Source: Alkaliphilus sp. NP8
GTDB taxonomy: Bacteria > Bacillota > Clostridia > Peptostreptococcales > Natronincolaceae
Direction of reading: 5' to 3'
DNA length: 64,000 nt
Assembly (NCBI GenBank): GCA_015978205.1
Contig: JADWMM010000002.1
Span: forward strand, 1-64,000
Below, piece by piece: positions 47,238-57,772 of this stretch. Under the pieces are notes generated by a model. The model worked only from the letters and a program-made list of their open reading frames with translations, had not been told where the DNA came from and searched no databases. The position numbers and the translations under genes were made by a program. Positions within the stretch are counted from its first letter, which is position 1; every line of letters begins with the position of its first letter.

Positions 47238-48152
47238 TCAACCTCCCACTTTTATATTTTGAAATCCTTTTTCTTTAAAAATATTTTTAATATCTTCCAT
47301 TTTCCACTGTTCAGGAACAGCCATAGATTCATGATCATAACTTAAACCTAATCGTTCGTATTTTGTTGATCCTGTATTATGATAAGGTAGTAAATTAATG
47401 CACTGTACTTTTATTTTATTTTCTAATAGCCAGTTAGCTATATTTGACATTCCATCTAATTCATCATTGACCTGCCCTATTATAGGTATTCTAATATTTA
47501 TATTAGAAGAAAATTTATTAATTTCTATTAGATTATTAAGTATAACCTCCAACCCTTCACCTATAAATTGCCTATGCTTCTCTACATCTAAAGTTTTAAT
47601 ATCATATAAAAAGGTATCTACATAAGGAGCAATCTTTCTGTAAGATTCTACTGGAGCAAATCCACAAGTATCAATGTAGATATGAATTCCTATTTTCTTT
47701 AGCTTCTTACATAGTTCTAAAAGAAACTCTATAGACTGTGACATCACTTCTCCGCCAGAAAGAGTTACACCTCCTCCAGATTCTTCATATATAATATTAT
47801 CTTTTTTTACTATATCTACTAATTCATCAGATGTGTAGTATTTCCCCGCAATTTCCAGGCTATTATATGCGCAATAATCTACACAAATTCCGCAAGCGTG
47901 ACACTTATCTCTATCTAATATAATTTTCCCATCTAATTTTTTTACTGCATTGTTAGGACATGCTCTTATACAAGCAACACATTTTTTACATCTTTCTTCA
48001 TATCTCATAATCTGCATTTTATAATTTTGACTTTCAGGATTATGGCACCATTTACAATGAAGTCCACATCCCTTAAAAAAAATAGTAGTTCTAATTCCCT
48101 CACCATCGTGTATAGAGAATCGCTGAATATTTAAAACTAAAGCTTGATTCAC
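47238..48152 (-). CDS. hypE: Glycyl-radical enzyme activating protein (radical SAM, with two ferredoxin-type clusters)
   Basis: FKGCGLHCKWCHNPE radical SAM motif, CKKCVACIRACP and CHACGICVDYC. Confidence 0.93.
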   Translation of the reverse strand: MNQALVLNIQRFSIHDGEGIRTTIFFKGCGLHCKWCHNPESQNYKMQIMRYEERCKKCVACIRACPNNAVKKLDGKIILDRDKCHACGICVDYCAYNSLEIAGKYYTSDELVDIVKKDNIIYEESGGGVTLSGGEVMSQSIEFLLELCKKLKKIGIHIYIDTCGFAPVESYRKIAPYVDTFLYDIKTLDVEKHRQFIGEGLEVILNNLIEINKFSSNINIRIPIIGQVNDELDGMSNIANWLLENKIKVQCINLLPYHNTGSTKYERLGLSYDHESMAVPEQWKMEDIKNIFKEKGFQNIKVGG

Positions 48153-48485
48153 ATTGAATCACAACCTTCCATGGTTTTTACTTTCTCATATTCCATGAGA
48201 TTGTTAATAATATATCATTGATTGTCAACAAACTTCCTTATGATTAATATTATAAATGTTTGTTATAAAAAAATCAATCTATATTGTTAGTTTTGTGAAT
48301 TTTTTTGCGCGATATTTTCATATATATAAATTTATATCAAAATATAGTCACTATTATGAATGTATATATTGTTATTTTTTATACTATTGCTTTTTTAGAA
48401 TAGTACTTCTGTGGTATAATTATCTTATTATTATTGAATATAAATCTATGAAACAGTGACTTTTTTTCAGTTAAGGAGGGTTTTA

Positions 48486-49106
48486 ATGCTTAAAATCGAA
48501 ACACAAATAGGCAAAAGAGCAAAGCAGCTTCGTCAAGAAAAAAAAATAACTCTTAAAGAGTTAAGTGAAAAAACTAATTTATCTGTAGGATACTTATCTC
48601 AGTTTGAACGGGGCATAAACACAATAGCTATCGATTCTCTAGCAAAGATTGCAGAAGTTTATAATGTAAGTTTGAGTTACTTTTTTCCTAATAAATCAGG
48701 AGAAAACTCTGTAGTATTAAAAAGTCATGAACAAGAAACTTTAGATGTAATCGGAGAAAATTATATAGTAACATGTCTATCTGTAGACAATACAGACCAT
48801 ATCCTGTATCCAAGGTTAATTGAAATTTTACCTACTTTAAAAACTAATGAGGCTTTACAAACTTACCCACATGAAGGTGAGGAATTTATATATGTTTTAG
48901 AAGGTATACTAACCCTTCTTTATAAAGATGAAAAGCATTACCTATATCCTGGAGACTCAGCACATTATTCATCTAGTGTTCCTCATAATTGGACTAATAG
49001 TACAAACAAAAATGTAAAAATATTGTGTATATCTGTTCCAAATCCATTTAATGAAAATAACCCTCATATTGCACTAGATAATGATCACATTAGTTTAAAT
49101 AAATAA
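48486..49106 (+). CDS. XRE-family HTH regulator with C-terminal cupin domain
   Basis: LRQEKKITLKELSEKTNLSVGYLSQFERG; cupin YPHEGEEFIYVLEG; start reassigned to MLKIET after AAGGAGGG. Confidence 0.93.
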   Translation: MLKIETQIGKRAKQLRQEKKITLKELSEKTNLSVGYLSQFERGINTIAIDSLAKIAEVYNVSLSYFFPNKSGENSVVLKSHEQETLDVIGENYIVTCLSVDNTDHILYPRLIEILPTLKTNEALQTYPHEGEEFIYVLEGILTLLYKDEKHYLYPGDSAHYSSSVPHNWTNSTNKNVKILCISVPNPFNENNPHIALDNDHISLNK

Positions 49107-49177
49107 ATAGGTTAAATGATAAGGATTGGTAAATGATAACGAAGTCTATTAAACCACTCTAAAGTAAAATACAAATC

Positions 49178-49221
49178 AAAAATACTCTCTGATAATGATT
49201 CAAAATCAGCTAGAGTATTTT
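49178..49221. terminator. Intrinsic terminator between convergent XRE gene and cblS
   Basis: AAAATACTCT...AGAGTATTTTT imperfect hairpin. Confidence 0.65.
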
Positions 49222-49234
49222 TCATTATTTTTAA

Positions 49235-49975
49235 CTATTTAAAAATACCAATAAAATTAACAGGAATAGGCATGGATTTCTTTAAATCTTCATAATCTTC
49301 TCTGTCTATTGCTACAATAACACAAGTAGCAGGCCCTGCCGATTTATACAAATCAATACCAGCTTTATCATATATATTGCAATTTAAATCACTAGTACTT
49401 GCCATTTCTTCTATCTCATAGGCTATCCCTTTAGAGCCTACAGGCAAAATATCATTTATATAGGATTTTTTAAGTAAATCTATCAGTATTGATATTGTCA
49501 TAGTTTTTTTCTCATTATCATCTAATACTTCATTTCCTACTTTTGGTATTCCTATAGCAACTATTAAATCTCTTTTCTTAGCTTTTCTTTGTCTCCATTT
49601 ATTCTTTTCAATCTTTCCAATTATAGTAATACCCATAGAGGTTTGACATACAGGAATATTTTCTTCTGTACTGCCTGTTATTACAATATCATCTTCTAGC
49701 TTTAAAGGTTTTAATGCCTTTTTTATACCCTTCATTATTTGTTGTCCAGTTTTATCCATTTCAACCCCTAAAGTATTAACAATAGTAATAGGTATAGCAC
49801 CTGTGGATAAAAGTTCCATAAGAGCAACCTGCGTTGCAAAATACCCTACAGTTTCAGGATCTGTCTTTATAATATCATTTTCTTTATTCCCAATTCCTCC
49901 AGATGAATCACAAGAAATTACCATCCTATATTCTGGTGTAATATCCACTACTGTTACGTCTCTAAATTTAAACAT
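49235..49975 (-). CDS. cblS: AIR-synthase-related kinase, probable alpha-ribazole kinase CblS
   Basis: PurM-like sequence (SCDSSGGIGNKENDIIKTDPETVGYFATQVALMELLSTGA), next to an ECF S-component and cobC. Confidence 0.7.
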   Translation of the reverse strand: MFKFRDVTVVDITPEYRMVISCDSSGGIGNKENDIIKTDPETVGYFATQVALMELLSTGAIPITIVNTLGVEMDKTGQQIMKGIKKALKPLKLEDDIVITGSTEENIPVCQTSMGITIIGKIEKNKWRQRKAKKRDLIVAIGIPKVGNEVLDDNEKKTMTISILIDLLKKSYINDILPVGSKGIAYEIEEMASTSDLNCNIYDKAGIDLYKSAGPATCVIVAIDREDYEDLKKSMPIPVNFIGIFK

Positions 49976-49980
49976 TTATA

Positions 49981-50493
49981 TTACCTACCTTTTTTAGTCA
50001 TAAATTTAAATATAATATACGAAAAAATAATATTAGCAGCAGAGGCTATAGTTAAAGGAATAATAAGAGTAGTAAACATTGTAATTCCACTAAAAGGCAA
50101 CCCCATTGCTTTTGCAGCCATAGCAGAAATGAAAGTAACAATAGGCCCATTTAATAATATAGCTATACTACATACAATAATACTATTATATTTCTTACTT
50201 AAAGCTCCAAATATATATACTATTAATCCCATTTGTAGTGCAGTTATTAAATGTAATGGCAAAGTTAAAGGAAAACCACTAGTTATAGCAGTTAATAAAT
50301 GACCTAAACCAGCTACAAACCCACCAGCTGTAGGACCTATAAATAAAGCAGCAAAATAGCCTGGCATAGAATCAAATGCAATTGTTCCTTGTATTTTAAT
50401 CATTGCACCTATTGCAGATAATGCTATTAATAATCCACTTCTTGTTATTACTTTAATATTGTTTATACTTACTTTTTCAGCATCACTCTTCAT
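49981..50493 (-). CDS. cblT: ECF-type S component, probable alpha-ribazole transporter CblT
   Basis: RSGLLIALSAIGAMIKIQGTIAFDSMPGYFAALFIGPTAGGFVAGLGHLLTA; adjacency to cblS. Confidence 0.72.
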   Translation of the reverse strand: MKSDAEKVSINNIKVITRSGLLIALSAIGAMIKIQGTIAFDSMPGYFAALFIGPTAGGFVAGLGHLLTAITSGFPLTLPLHLITALQMGLIVYIFGALSKKYNSIIVCSIAILLNGPIVTFISAMAAKAMGLPFSGITMFTTLIIPLTIASAANIIFSYIIFKFMTKKGR

Positions 50494-50510
50494 ATTTATT
50501 CTCCCCCTTA

Positions 50511-51101
50511 TTAAATATATGATGGAATTAATTTTCTTAAATAACCAAAATCATTTTTATAATCTATCTCTATATACCCTCCTGTAGTGCACTGAAAATG
50601 CCACATTTTTTTTAGATCTAGGTCTAATAAATATGTAACTATAGATTGAATAACACCTGCATGACTAACTATAATACAAGTACCATCTTTATTTTTAATA
50701 GAGTCCATAAATCCTTTAACTCTATTTAACATGTCTTTTAAACATTCTCCTTCGGGTATTTTATAACATTCGTAATCCTTTATCCAGTTATCCCATTCTA
50801 CAGGATATGTTTCTTCTATTTGCTTTGCAGTTTTACCGTCAAACACTCCAAAATTTATTTCTCTTAAATTATCATCAATCACTATTTCTTTTTCTGTAAT
50901 CTTAGCAATTTCTGTTGCAGTTTCCATAGTTCTACCTAGAGGACTTGTATAAATTACATCTACATTATAAGTTTTTAATTCCTCAGCTAATATTTTTATT
51001 TGTAGCTTTCCCTTTTCTGTAAGGTCATAATTAGACCATCCACTATATACTTTTTCAATATTAGCTACTGTTTCCCCATGTCTAACTAAAATAAACTTCA
51101 T
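50511..51101 (-). CDS. cobC: Alpha-ribazole phosphatase (histidine phosphatase family)
   Basis: MKFILVRHGETVANIEKVYSGWSN; cob cluster; internal start preferred over ORF start 51128. Confidence 0.85.
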   Translation of the reverse strand: MKFILVRHGETVANIEKVYSGWSNYDLTEKGKLQIKILAEELKTYNVDVIYTSPLGRTMETATEIAKITEKEIVIDDNLREINFGVFDGKTAKQIEETYPVEWDNWIKDYECYKIPEGECLKDMLNRVKGFMDSIKNKDGTCIIVSHAGVIQSIVTYLLDLDLKKMWHFQCTTGGYIEIDYKNDFGYLRKLIPSYI

Positions 51102-51173
51102 AAATTTCCTCCCCATTCTAAAATACAAATTTGTTTAAAAATGTATGCTTTAATTAAAACTATAAAATACAAA

Positions 51174-51917
51174 TTACATTTTTATTATAAATAAATAGTA
51201 GAAAAACATAAACAAACTTTGAGAAATTTCAACAACTGCACCTATTGTATCACCAGTGGTTCCCCCTAGTTTCTTTTCAATGTTTTTTGTTATTAGAATT
51301 ACAGCAGCTAAAGTAAGGCCTAAAGGAATAATTATAAAAGTAATATCAAATATGAATCCACAAATAAATGTAAATATAATACCTAGAAGTACCTCTTTAA
51401 TTCCACAATTTTTTATAAAAGCAGCTCCCATACCACCTTCTTTTCGGGCATAAGTGCTAATAGAAGCTGAAAGTAAAGCACATATTCTTCCAACTATAGG
51501 AACAAAAATTAAAATTACATTTTCTAAATAGTAAGTTAAAAATAAATTAATAAGTAATAGCCAAAATATAATAATAGCTCCAAAGGTTCCAACTCTACTG
51601 TCCTTCATAATATTTAACATTTCTTCTTTCTTTCGATAACTAAATATACCATCTACAGTATCTGCTAACCCATCAATATGAAGTCCTCCTGTTATAAATA
51701 AATAAATACTCCATACACCTAGTATTAATATAGGTCTATGTATGTAACTTTCTAATAATGTTGGAGCATAGAGAAACAGACCTACTATTAATCCAACAAT
51801 TGGCAGTAATTTTATTCCTTTTATAAAATCTTTTTCATCATATTTATACTTATAAGAGATGGGTATTCTTGTGAAAAATGTAATCATAAGTTTTAAACTC
51901 TTCATATAATACCTCAC
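51174..51917 (-). CDS. cobS: Adenosylcobinamide-GDP ribazoletransferase
   Basis: FFTRIPI, GGLHIDGLADTVDGIF, RVGTFGAI motifs. Confidence 0.95.
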   Translation of the reverse strand: MRYYMKSLKLMITFFTRIPISYKYKYDEKDFIKGIKLLPIVGLIVGLFLYAPTLLESYIHRPILILGVWSIYLFITGGLHIDGLADTVDGIFSYRKKEEMLNIMKDSRVGTFGAIIIFWLLLINLFLTYYLENVILIFVPIVGRICALLSASISTYARKEGGMGAAFIKNCGIKEVLLGIIFTFICGFIFDITFIIIPLGLTLAAVILITKNIEKKLGGTTGDTIGAVVEISQSLFMFFYYLFIIKM

Positions 51918-52474
51918 TTTATTTTCATTTCTATTCCACTTACTGTAAGATAAACTTCATTAGCTTTACTAGCAATATATTGGTTTACTCTACCAGCAAT
52001 ATCTCTAAATATACTTCCCATTTTATATGATGGAACTAGTCCCATTCCCACCTCATTTGTAACTATTATAGCTTTTTTATTTGTAGTAAAAATTATATCT
52101 AATAATTGTTTAACTTCTTTAAATATTTCCTTTTCTAAGTTATTTATTGCTTCTATAGAACAAGTATCAAAATCTAAACTACTATCTAATATTAAATTAG
52201 ATACCATTAATGTCATACAATCTAAAAGTATAATATCACTTTTTTTAAAGTCTTCATAACTTAAAATTGATGTAAAGTCTTTATATTTTTCTATAGTGCT
52301 CCATTTTTTTGGTCTATCTAACTTATGTCTTTTTATACGATCTTTCATTCCTTCATCAAAGGCAATAGCAGTTGCTATATATACTACTTTTCCACCAAGC
52401 TCTACTGCCTTTTGCTCTGCTAAACTACTTTTCCCACTTCTTGCTCCCCCTGTTATTAATATTAAAGAGTTCAT
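51914..52474 (-). CDS. cobU: Adenosylcobinamide kinase/guanylyltransferase
   Basis: LITGGARSGKSSLAEQKA, RIKRHKLDRPKKWSTIE, VTNEVGMGLVP. Confidence 0.95.
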   Translation of the reverse strand: MNSLILITGGARSGKSSLAEQKAVELGGKVVYIATAIAFDEGMKDRIKRHKLDRPKKWSTIEKYKDFTSILSYEDFKKSDIILLDCMTLMVSNLILDSSLDFDTCSIEAINNLEKEIFKEVKQLLDIIFTTNKKAIIVTNEVGMGLVPSYKMGSIFRDIAGRVNQYIASKANEVYLTVSGIEMKIK

Positions 52475-52518
52475 TTATTTACCTTCTTTCTATTTGTTCC
52501 TACAATTAATTTACATTG

Positions 52519-53304
52519 TTAAACAATATTTTGCGGTATGATATAAGAAAAACCATTCTTTTCAGAGTTTAATATTTCTACTTCCACTTCATATACATCT
52601 TCAATATTTTTAGGTGTTAATACATTTTCAGGTTTACCTTGTGCAGCTATCTGACCTTTATCTAAAAGTAATATAGAATCACTATATCGTGCTGCTAAAT
52701 TTATATCATGAAGAGTTGTAATAATAGTTAATCCCTTTTTCTCATTCAACTTTTTGCAAAGGTTAAGTATACTTATTTGAAATTTTACGTCTAAATTAGA
52801 TATAGGCTCGTCTAATATTAAAAGTTCTGGCTCCTGCACCAATGCTCTAGCTATCATAACTCTCTGTCTTTCACCACCACTTATTTCTCTTATATCCTTG
52901 TCTCTCAAATTCCATACTCCTGTATTTTGCATTGCTTCTTCAACTATTTTTATATCTTTTTTCGTTTCACCTTTAAACTTATTTATATATGGAAATCGCC
53001 CCATTAATACTGTATCAAAAACTGAAAATGAAAATCCTATATTATTATATTGATGCACTACTGAAATAACTTTGGCAAAATCTTTCTTATTTAAATTGCT
53101 TATTTCTTTATCATGAAGTAATATAGTACCTTCATTAGGTTTTAAAAGTCCACAAATATTTTTTAGTAATGTTGTTTTTCCAGAACCATTGGGGCCAAGT
53201 ATACTTATAAATTTTCTACTAGAAACATTAAAACTTATATCTTTTAATACAGATATTTTATCATAACTAAATGTTAAGTTTTTTATAGTTAAAATTGATT
53301 TCAT
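52519..53304 (-). CDS. btuD: Corrinoid ABC transporter ATPase
   Basis: Walker A GPNGSGKTT, ISGGERQRVMIARAL signature; FecCD-type neighbour. Confidence 0.88.
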   Translation of the reverse strand: MKSILTIKNLTFSYDKISVLKDISFNVSSRKFISILGPNGSGKTTLLKNICGLLKPNEGTILLHDKEISNLNKKDFAKVISVVHQYNNIGFSFSVFDTVLMGRFPYINKFKGETKKDIKIVEEAMQNTGVWNLRDKDIREISGGERQRVMIARALVQEPELLILDEPISNLDVKFQISILNLCKKLNEKKGLTIITTLHDINLAARYSDSILLLDKGQIAAQGKPENVLTPKNIEDVYEVEVEILNSEKNGFSYIIPQNIV

Positions 53305-53316
53305 TTTTATCCCTCA

Positions 53317-54357
53317 TTACATCATAGCTTTACTTTTTGACTTTTTTAATAAATATAAAAAGAAAGGCCCTCCTAAAACTGAAGTAATTACTCCTACAGG
53401 TAATTCCCTTCCCGGAAGAGCAGTTCGTGCTAATGTATCACAAATCAATAAAAAAATACCTCCTCCTATTACAGATGCTGGAAGTAGTATTTTATGATCT
53501 GAACCAAATATTATTCTAAAAAGATGTGGCACTATAATTCCAGCAAAACCTATAACACCACTTACAGAAACTGCCAATGCAGATAAAAGTGAAGCCCCTA
53601 CTAAAATCATTTTTTTTACTAGTTCTACATTCACTCCCATATTTTGTGCATCTTCTTCTCCCATAACAATTGCATTCATTTCTCTAGCTAAAAACGATAA
53701 ACATAAAAGGCCTATTATTGCAGGAATTATAATTACACTAATTTGGTTCCAATTGGCTCCATTAAAACTTCCCATTGTCCACGAAATTATATTAGCTAAA
53801 TCATCTTGATTAAAAATCATCATAATAGAATTTGCTGCAGATAATATAGAACTCATAACAATACCTGAAAGTAAAATAGATGTAGTAGATATCTTATGTC
53901 CAATTCGAGCTAAATTATAAACTATAACTGTAGTTATTAATGCACCAACAAAAGCCATAATAGAAGTGAATCCAAATCCCCATATTCCTTTGTTAAGTCC
54001 AAAAACTATGCTAAGTGTTGCACCAAAAGCCGCTCCAGAAGATACGCCCATAACGAAAGGATCTGCCATTGGATTTTTAAAAATAGCTTGATAAGAAGCT
54101 CCTACAGAAGCTAATATACCTCCTACTATTGTTGTTAATATAATTCTTGGAAGTCTTATATTAAGTACAATAAATATGTTAGAATCCTTAATACCATTTA
54201 AATTAATTTCAAAACTTAAATTTTTAATAAAACTGCCAACAATACTTATTGTTTCTCCTATAGGGATTTTTACTGCGCCTAATGTTATGGCAAATGTCAT
54301 GCAAATTAGTAAAGTTATTATTAAAAGTAAAATTTTCATTATATTTTTTTTAACCAT
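53317..54357 (-). CDS. btuC: Corrinoid ABC transporter permease (FecCD/BtuC family)
   Basis: LRLPRIILTTIVGGILASVGASYQAIFKNPMADPFVMGVSSGAAFGA, GFAGIIVPHLFRIIFG. Confidence 0.92.
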   Translation of the reverse strand: MVKKNIMKILLLIITLLICMTFAITLGAVKIPIGETISIVGSFIKNLSFEINLNGIKDSNIFIVLNIRLPRIILTTIVGGILASVGASYQAIFKNPMADPFVMGVSSGAAFGATLSIVFGLNKGIWGFGFTSIMAFVGALITTVIVYNLARIGHKISTTSILLSGIVMSSILSAANSIMMIFNQDDLANIISWTMGSFNGANWNQISVIIIPAIIGLLCLSFLAREMNAIVMGEEDAQNMGVNVELVKKMILVGASLLSALAVSVSGVIGFAGIIVPHLFRIIFGSDHKILLPASVIGGGIFLLICDTLARTALPGRELPVGVITSVLGGPFFLYLLKKSKSKAMM

Positions 54358-54407
54358 TGTATCCCTTACCTTAAAATTGATTTTTTTTATTTCTTTTACT
54401 ATTAAGA

Positions 54408-54437
54408 TTCAGGTAGAGCAGAAACTCTACCTGAATT
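54408..54437 (-). terminator. Stable intra-operon hairpin between btuF and btuC
   Basis: AATTCAGGTAGAGTTTCTGCTCTACCTGAAT, no good T-run downstream on the minus strand. Confidence 0.55.
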
Positions 54438-54448
54438 GAAATTACTTA

Positions 54449-55696
54449 TTAAAAATTTAATAATTTAGCTAAATTTCCATGCAATCCTTTAACTAAAATT
54501 TTAAGTCCTTGATTTATTAATCTTGGTGATGGTCTACTAAATATATCCTTATTAACAGTAATGTATTTTTTATTCTGAATGGCTTGTAAACTTGAATAAT
54601 TAGGATTACTATCCATAGTATTGTACCCATCAGCTGATCCAAAAATAATATCTGGATTATTGTCAATTAATTTTTCTAAAGTATAGCTCCAACCTGTAAT
54701 ATCATTAGCTATATTATTTCCTCCTGCAATTCCAATTACTTCTGCTATAAAAGTATCTTTACCTGCTGTATATTCTCCACCTTGACCTGTACCAACTACA
54801 TAATATACATCTGGTTTATTCTTTATCCTTTTTGTAAACATTTCTACAGTTTCAACTTTTGATTTCATAGCAGAAACTAAAGCTCTTGCTTCATAATTTT
54901 TTCCTACAATAGCTCCTAGTTTTAAAGTGTAGTTATACATTTCATCTAATGTATCCGGTGAATCTTTAGCTACTACATTTATACCTGCTTTTTTAAATTG
55001 ACTTAATACTTCTGGTTTATAATGAGTACCTGCAATAACTAAATCTGGCTCCATTGAAACAATAGTTTCAGCACTAGGGTCTGTCATATTTCCAACAACA
55101 GTAATAGATTTTGCTTCAGTTGGATATGTGCAGTACTGAGTTCTACCTTTAACCATATCTTCTGCTCCTATTGCAAATAGTATTTCCGTTACACTTGGTG
55201 CTAAAGAAACTATAGCTTCGGGAGCCTTATTTACTGTGTATATACTTCCTTGGTTATTAATTTCAATTGGATATTTAATCTCTTGATTTTTATTAACATC
55301 TATAGATTTTGTATTATCATTCCATTTAATTTCATAGCCTAGAGTTTCTAAAATAAAACGTAAAGGTAAATACGCTTCATTATCTTTCATATATGTTTTT
55401 ACATCTAATGTCATAGGAACTTCATTTACTTCAACATTATTTGTATTTAAAGTAAATTTCAAAGTAACTTTTTTATTTTTAATAGTAACTATGTTGTTTT
55501 TAATAGATGTATTTAGACCTATACCTAGATTTTCTAGACTACTACTTTGAATATAAGTTCTTCCATTAAAACTTTCAGATTTAAAGTTCTTGTTATTTCC
55601 ATCTAATAATAAAGAATTATTATTAGCAAAGCTAAAGCTTGTAAATAACATAACTAACACGAAAAAGATTGATGTTAATCTTAAGGTTTTTTTCAT
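54449..55696 (-). CDS. btuF: Corrinoid ABC transporter substrate-binding protein with N-terminal copper amine oxidase N-like domain
   Basis: Signal peptide, CuAO_N-like repeat (EVPMTLDVKTYMKDNEAYLPLRFILETLGYEIKWNDNTKSIDV), then BtuF-type domain (APEAIVSLAPSVTEILFAIGAEDMVKGRTQYCTYP). Confidence 0.88.
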   Translation of the reverse strand: MKKTLRLTSIFFVLVMLFTSFSFANNNSLLLDGNNKNFKSESFNGRTYIQSSSLENLGIGLNTSIKNNIVTIKNKKVTLKFTLNTNNVEVNEVPMTLDVKTYMKDNEAYLPLRFILETLGYEIKWNDNTKSIDVNKNQEIKYPIEINNQGSIYTVNKAPEAIVSLAPSVTEILFAIGAEDMVKGRTQYCTYPTEAKSITVVGNMTDPSAETIVSMEPDLVIAGTHYKPEVLSQFKKAGINVVAKDSPDTLDEMYNYTLKLGAIVGKNYEARALVSAMKSKVETVEMFTKRIKNKPDVYYVVGTGQGGEYTAGKDTFIAEVIGIAGGNNIANDITGWSYTLEKLIDNNPDIIFGSADGYNTMDSNPNYSSLQAIQNKKYITVNKDIFSRPSPRLINQGLKILVKGLHGNLAKLLNF

Positions 55697-55698
55697 AT

Positions 55699-56772
55699 TT
55701 ATTCCTCCCTAAAATTTTCTATTAAACTATGTATTAATTTCTTATTTTCATTTCTACTTCTTACAGCAAAACGTACAAACCTATCGTTTAATCCTTCAAA
55801 ATCTGTACAAGTTCGAATATATATACCTCTATTTAATAAATTCTTTTTTAAATCTTCACTTGTAGTATTTTTAAGCTTACAAAGAAAGAAATTTCCTTCA
55901 CTAGAAAAAACTTTTATATCATTAATCATCGATAATTCCTTTAGTAAAAATTCTTTTTCTGATTTATACCATTCCTTAGTTTGGTTAAAATAATCCTTGT
56001 CTTCAATTAAGGTTTCAACTGCTTTTAAAGCTAAACTATTAATTGTCCATGGTTCTTTTATATAGTTTAGCTTTTGAATAATTTCTGTATTACCAAGTCC
56101 ATAACCTAATCTTAGACCAGGTATTCCATAAGTTTTAGTCATAGACCTTAAAATAAAAATTGGATATTCATCTATAAGATTAATTATGGATGACTTTTCT
56201 GTAAAATCTATAAATGACTCATCTATAAATAAGTAACTATTATTTTCTTTAATAGCTTCTAAAAGGCACTTAAGCTGATGAGGCTCATAAAATACACCTG
56301 TTGGATTATTAGGATTACAAAGCACTACAACTTTAGGATTTATCTTTTTAATACTTTTTAATAGCTCAGTTATGTTTATATAAAAATCATTTTCTTCATA
56401 TGTATAAAAGTGATGTATATTACTTCCTGAAAGTTTAAATGCTCGTTCATATTCTGTAAAAGTTGGCTGTAAAATTAAAGTATTATGTGCTTTTATAGCT
56501 CTAGCGAATAAATAAATAATTTCTGTTGCTCCGTTTCCAAAAATAATTTGTTCAGTCTTCTTATTTAAATGCTTTCCTAAGATTTCTTTAGCTGTCTTAC
56601 CATCTATTTCTGGATAAGCAATTAAATTTGATAGCTCTTTTTCCAGTTTATTTATAAGGTTAGATGGTACACCTAATGGATTAATGTTAACACTAAAGTC
56701 TATTATATTTGTTTCTGCATTGCCAAAATACCCACCATGCTTATTCAAAATTTCACCTCTATTCAATACCAC
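55699..56772 (-). CDS. cobD: Threonine-phosphate decarboxylase
   Basis: HGG.FGN...IDFSVNINPLGVP; PLP aminotransferase fold (SMTKTYGIPGLRLGYGLG); cob cluster. Confidence 0.9.
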   Translation of the reverse strand: MVLNRGEILNKHGGYFGNAETNIIDFSVNINPLGVPSNLINKLEKELSNLIAYPEIDGKTAKEILGKHLNKKTEQIIFGNGATEIIYLFARAIKAHNTLILQPTFTEYERAFKLSGSNIHHFYTYEENDFYINITELLKSIKKINPKVVVLCNPNNPTGVFYEPHQLKCLLEAIKENNSYLFIDESFIDFTEKSSIINLIDEYPIFILRSMTKTYGIPGLRLGYGLGNTEIIQKLNYIKEPWTINSLALKAVETLIEDKDYFNQTKEWYKSEKEFLLKELSMINDIKVFSSEGNFFLCKLKNTTSEDLKKNLLNRGIYIRTCTDFEGLNDRFVRFAVRSRNENKKLIHSLIENFREE

Positions 56773-56812
56773 ATTATATAAATGTAGCTTTTAAATATTT
56801 TACATTTATTAT

Positions 56813-57772
56813 TTAGATAAAAATATTTGTTAAAATAAATGTTAGTACTAATAAAATTTGAGCACCATACATGATTTTAACAGTATTAATTATATGATTT
56901 GGAGTTAATTTTATAATCCTATCTCCTATTGTAGGCTTATATACTGTATGTCCAAAATATGTATTAGTCCCTCCAAGTTGTATTTTAAGAAGTCCTGCAA
57001 CAGCTGACTCTGGATAAGCACAATTAGGACTTTTATGATTTCTTTTATCTCTTTTTAAGATTTTAAAACCATTTTGAACATCATAACCTAACAGTCCACC
57101 TGCAAATACCATAAAAATACTCCCTATACGTGCAGGAATATAATTTACAATATCATCTAATTTGGCAGATGCATAGCCTATATCTTTGTAAGGCTGCTGT
57201 ACATATCCAACCATTGAGTCTAAAGTATTAATTACTTTATATCCTAATGCAAACTGTACTGGTAATCCAAAGTAAAATCCTACAGCCATGTAAAACACTG
57301 GAGCTAAAACTCCATCAACTGTATTCTCTGCTATGGTTTCAACAACTGCTCTAATTATCTCATTAAGATTTAATTCTGTTGTATCTCTTCCCACTAAGTA
57401 TGAAAGCTTTTTTCTGCTTAATTCTAAGTCCTCTTTGCAAATTGAATTATGTACCTTCCTGGCCTCTACATCTAAACATTTAGATGCTACAGATGTATAA
57501 AGTAAGTATACTGTAATTATTATTTTAAGTGTAGGGTGAATAATATATGCTATTTTAAGTATTAGAGTAGTTATAATTAAAACAGTGGTTAAAGATAATA
57601 AAACTAATATAAATCCTCCTACTTTTAAGTTTACTTTACTTTTTCGTATAATCTTTTCATATTTACTTATACTTAATCCTATCCATCGAATAGGATGTGG
57701 CCAATTAGGCGGATCCCCTAGTATAAAATCTAAAGTTATTACAATTATTAATAGAATGTTATTTGATATCAT
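56813..57772 (-). CDS. cbiB: Adenosylcobinamide-phosphate synthase
   Basis: [44 protein letters not shown]. Confidence 0.95.
   Translation of the reverse strand: MISNNILLIIVITLDFILGDPPNWPHPIRWIGLSISKYEKIIRKSKVNLKVGGFILVLLSLTTVLIITTLILKIAYIIHPTLKIIITVYLLYTSVASKCLDVEARKVHNSICKEDLELSRKKLSYLVGRDTTELNLNEIIRAVVETIAENTVDGVLAPVFYMAVGFYFGLPVQFALGYKVINTLDSMVGYVQQPYKDIGYASAKLDDIVNYIPARIGSIFMVFAGGLLGYDVQNGFKILKRDKRNHKSPNCAYPESAVAGLLKIQLGGTNTYFGHTVYKPTIGDRIIKLTPNHIINTVKIMYGAQILLVLTFILTNIFI

Noticed and set aside
48256-48459. 67-aa AT-rich ORF upstream of XRE regulator
   Set aside because: Low-complexity Phe/Tyr/Ile-rich translation in an intergenic promoter region.
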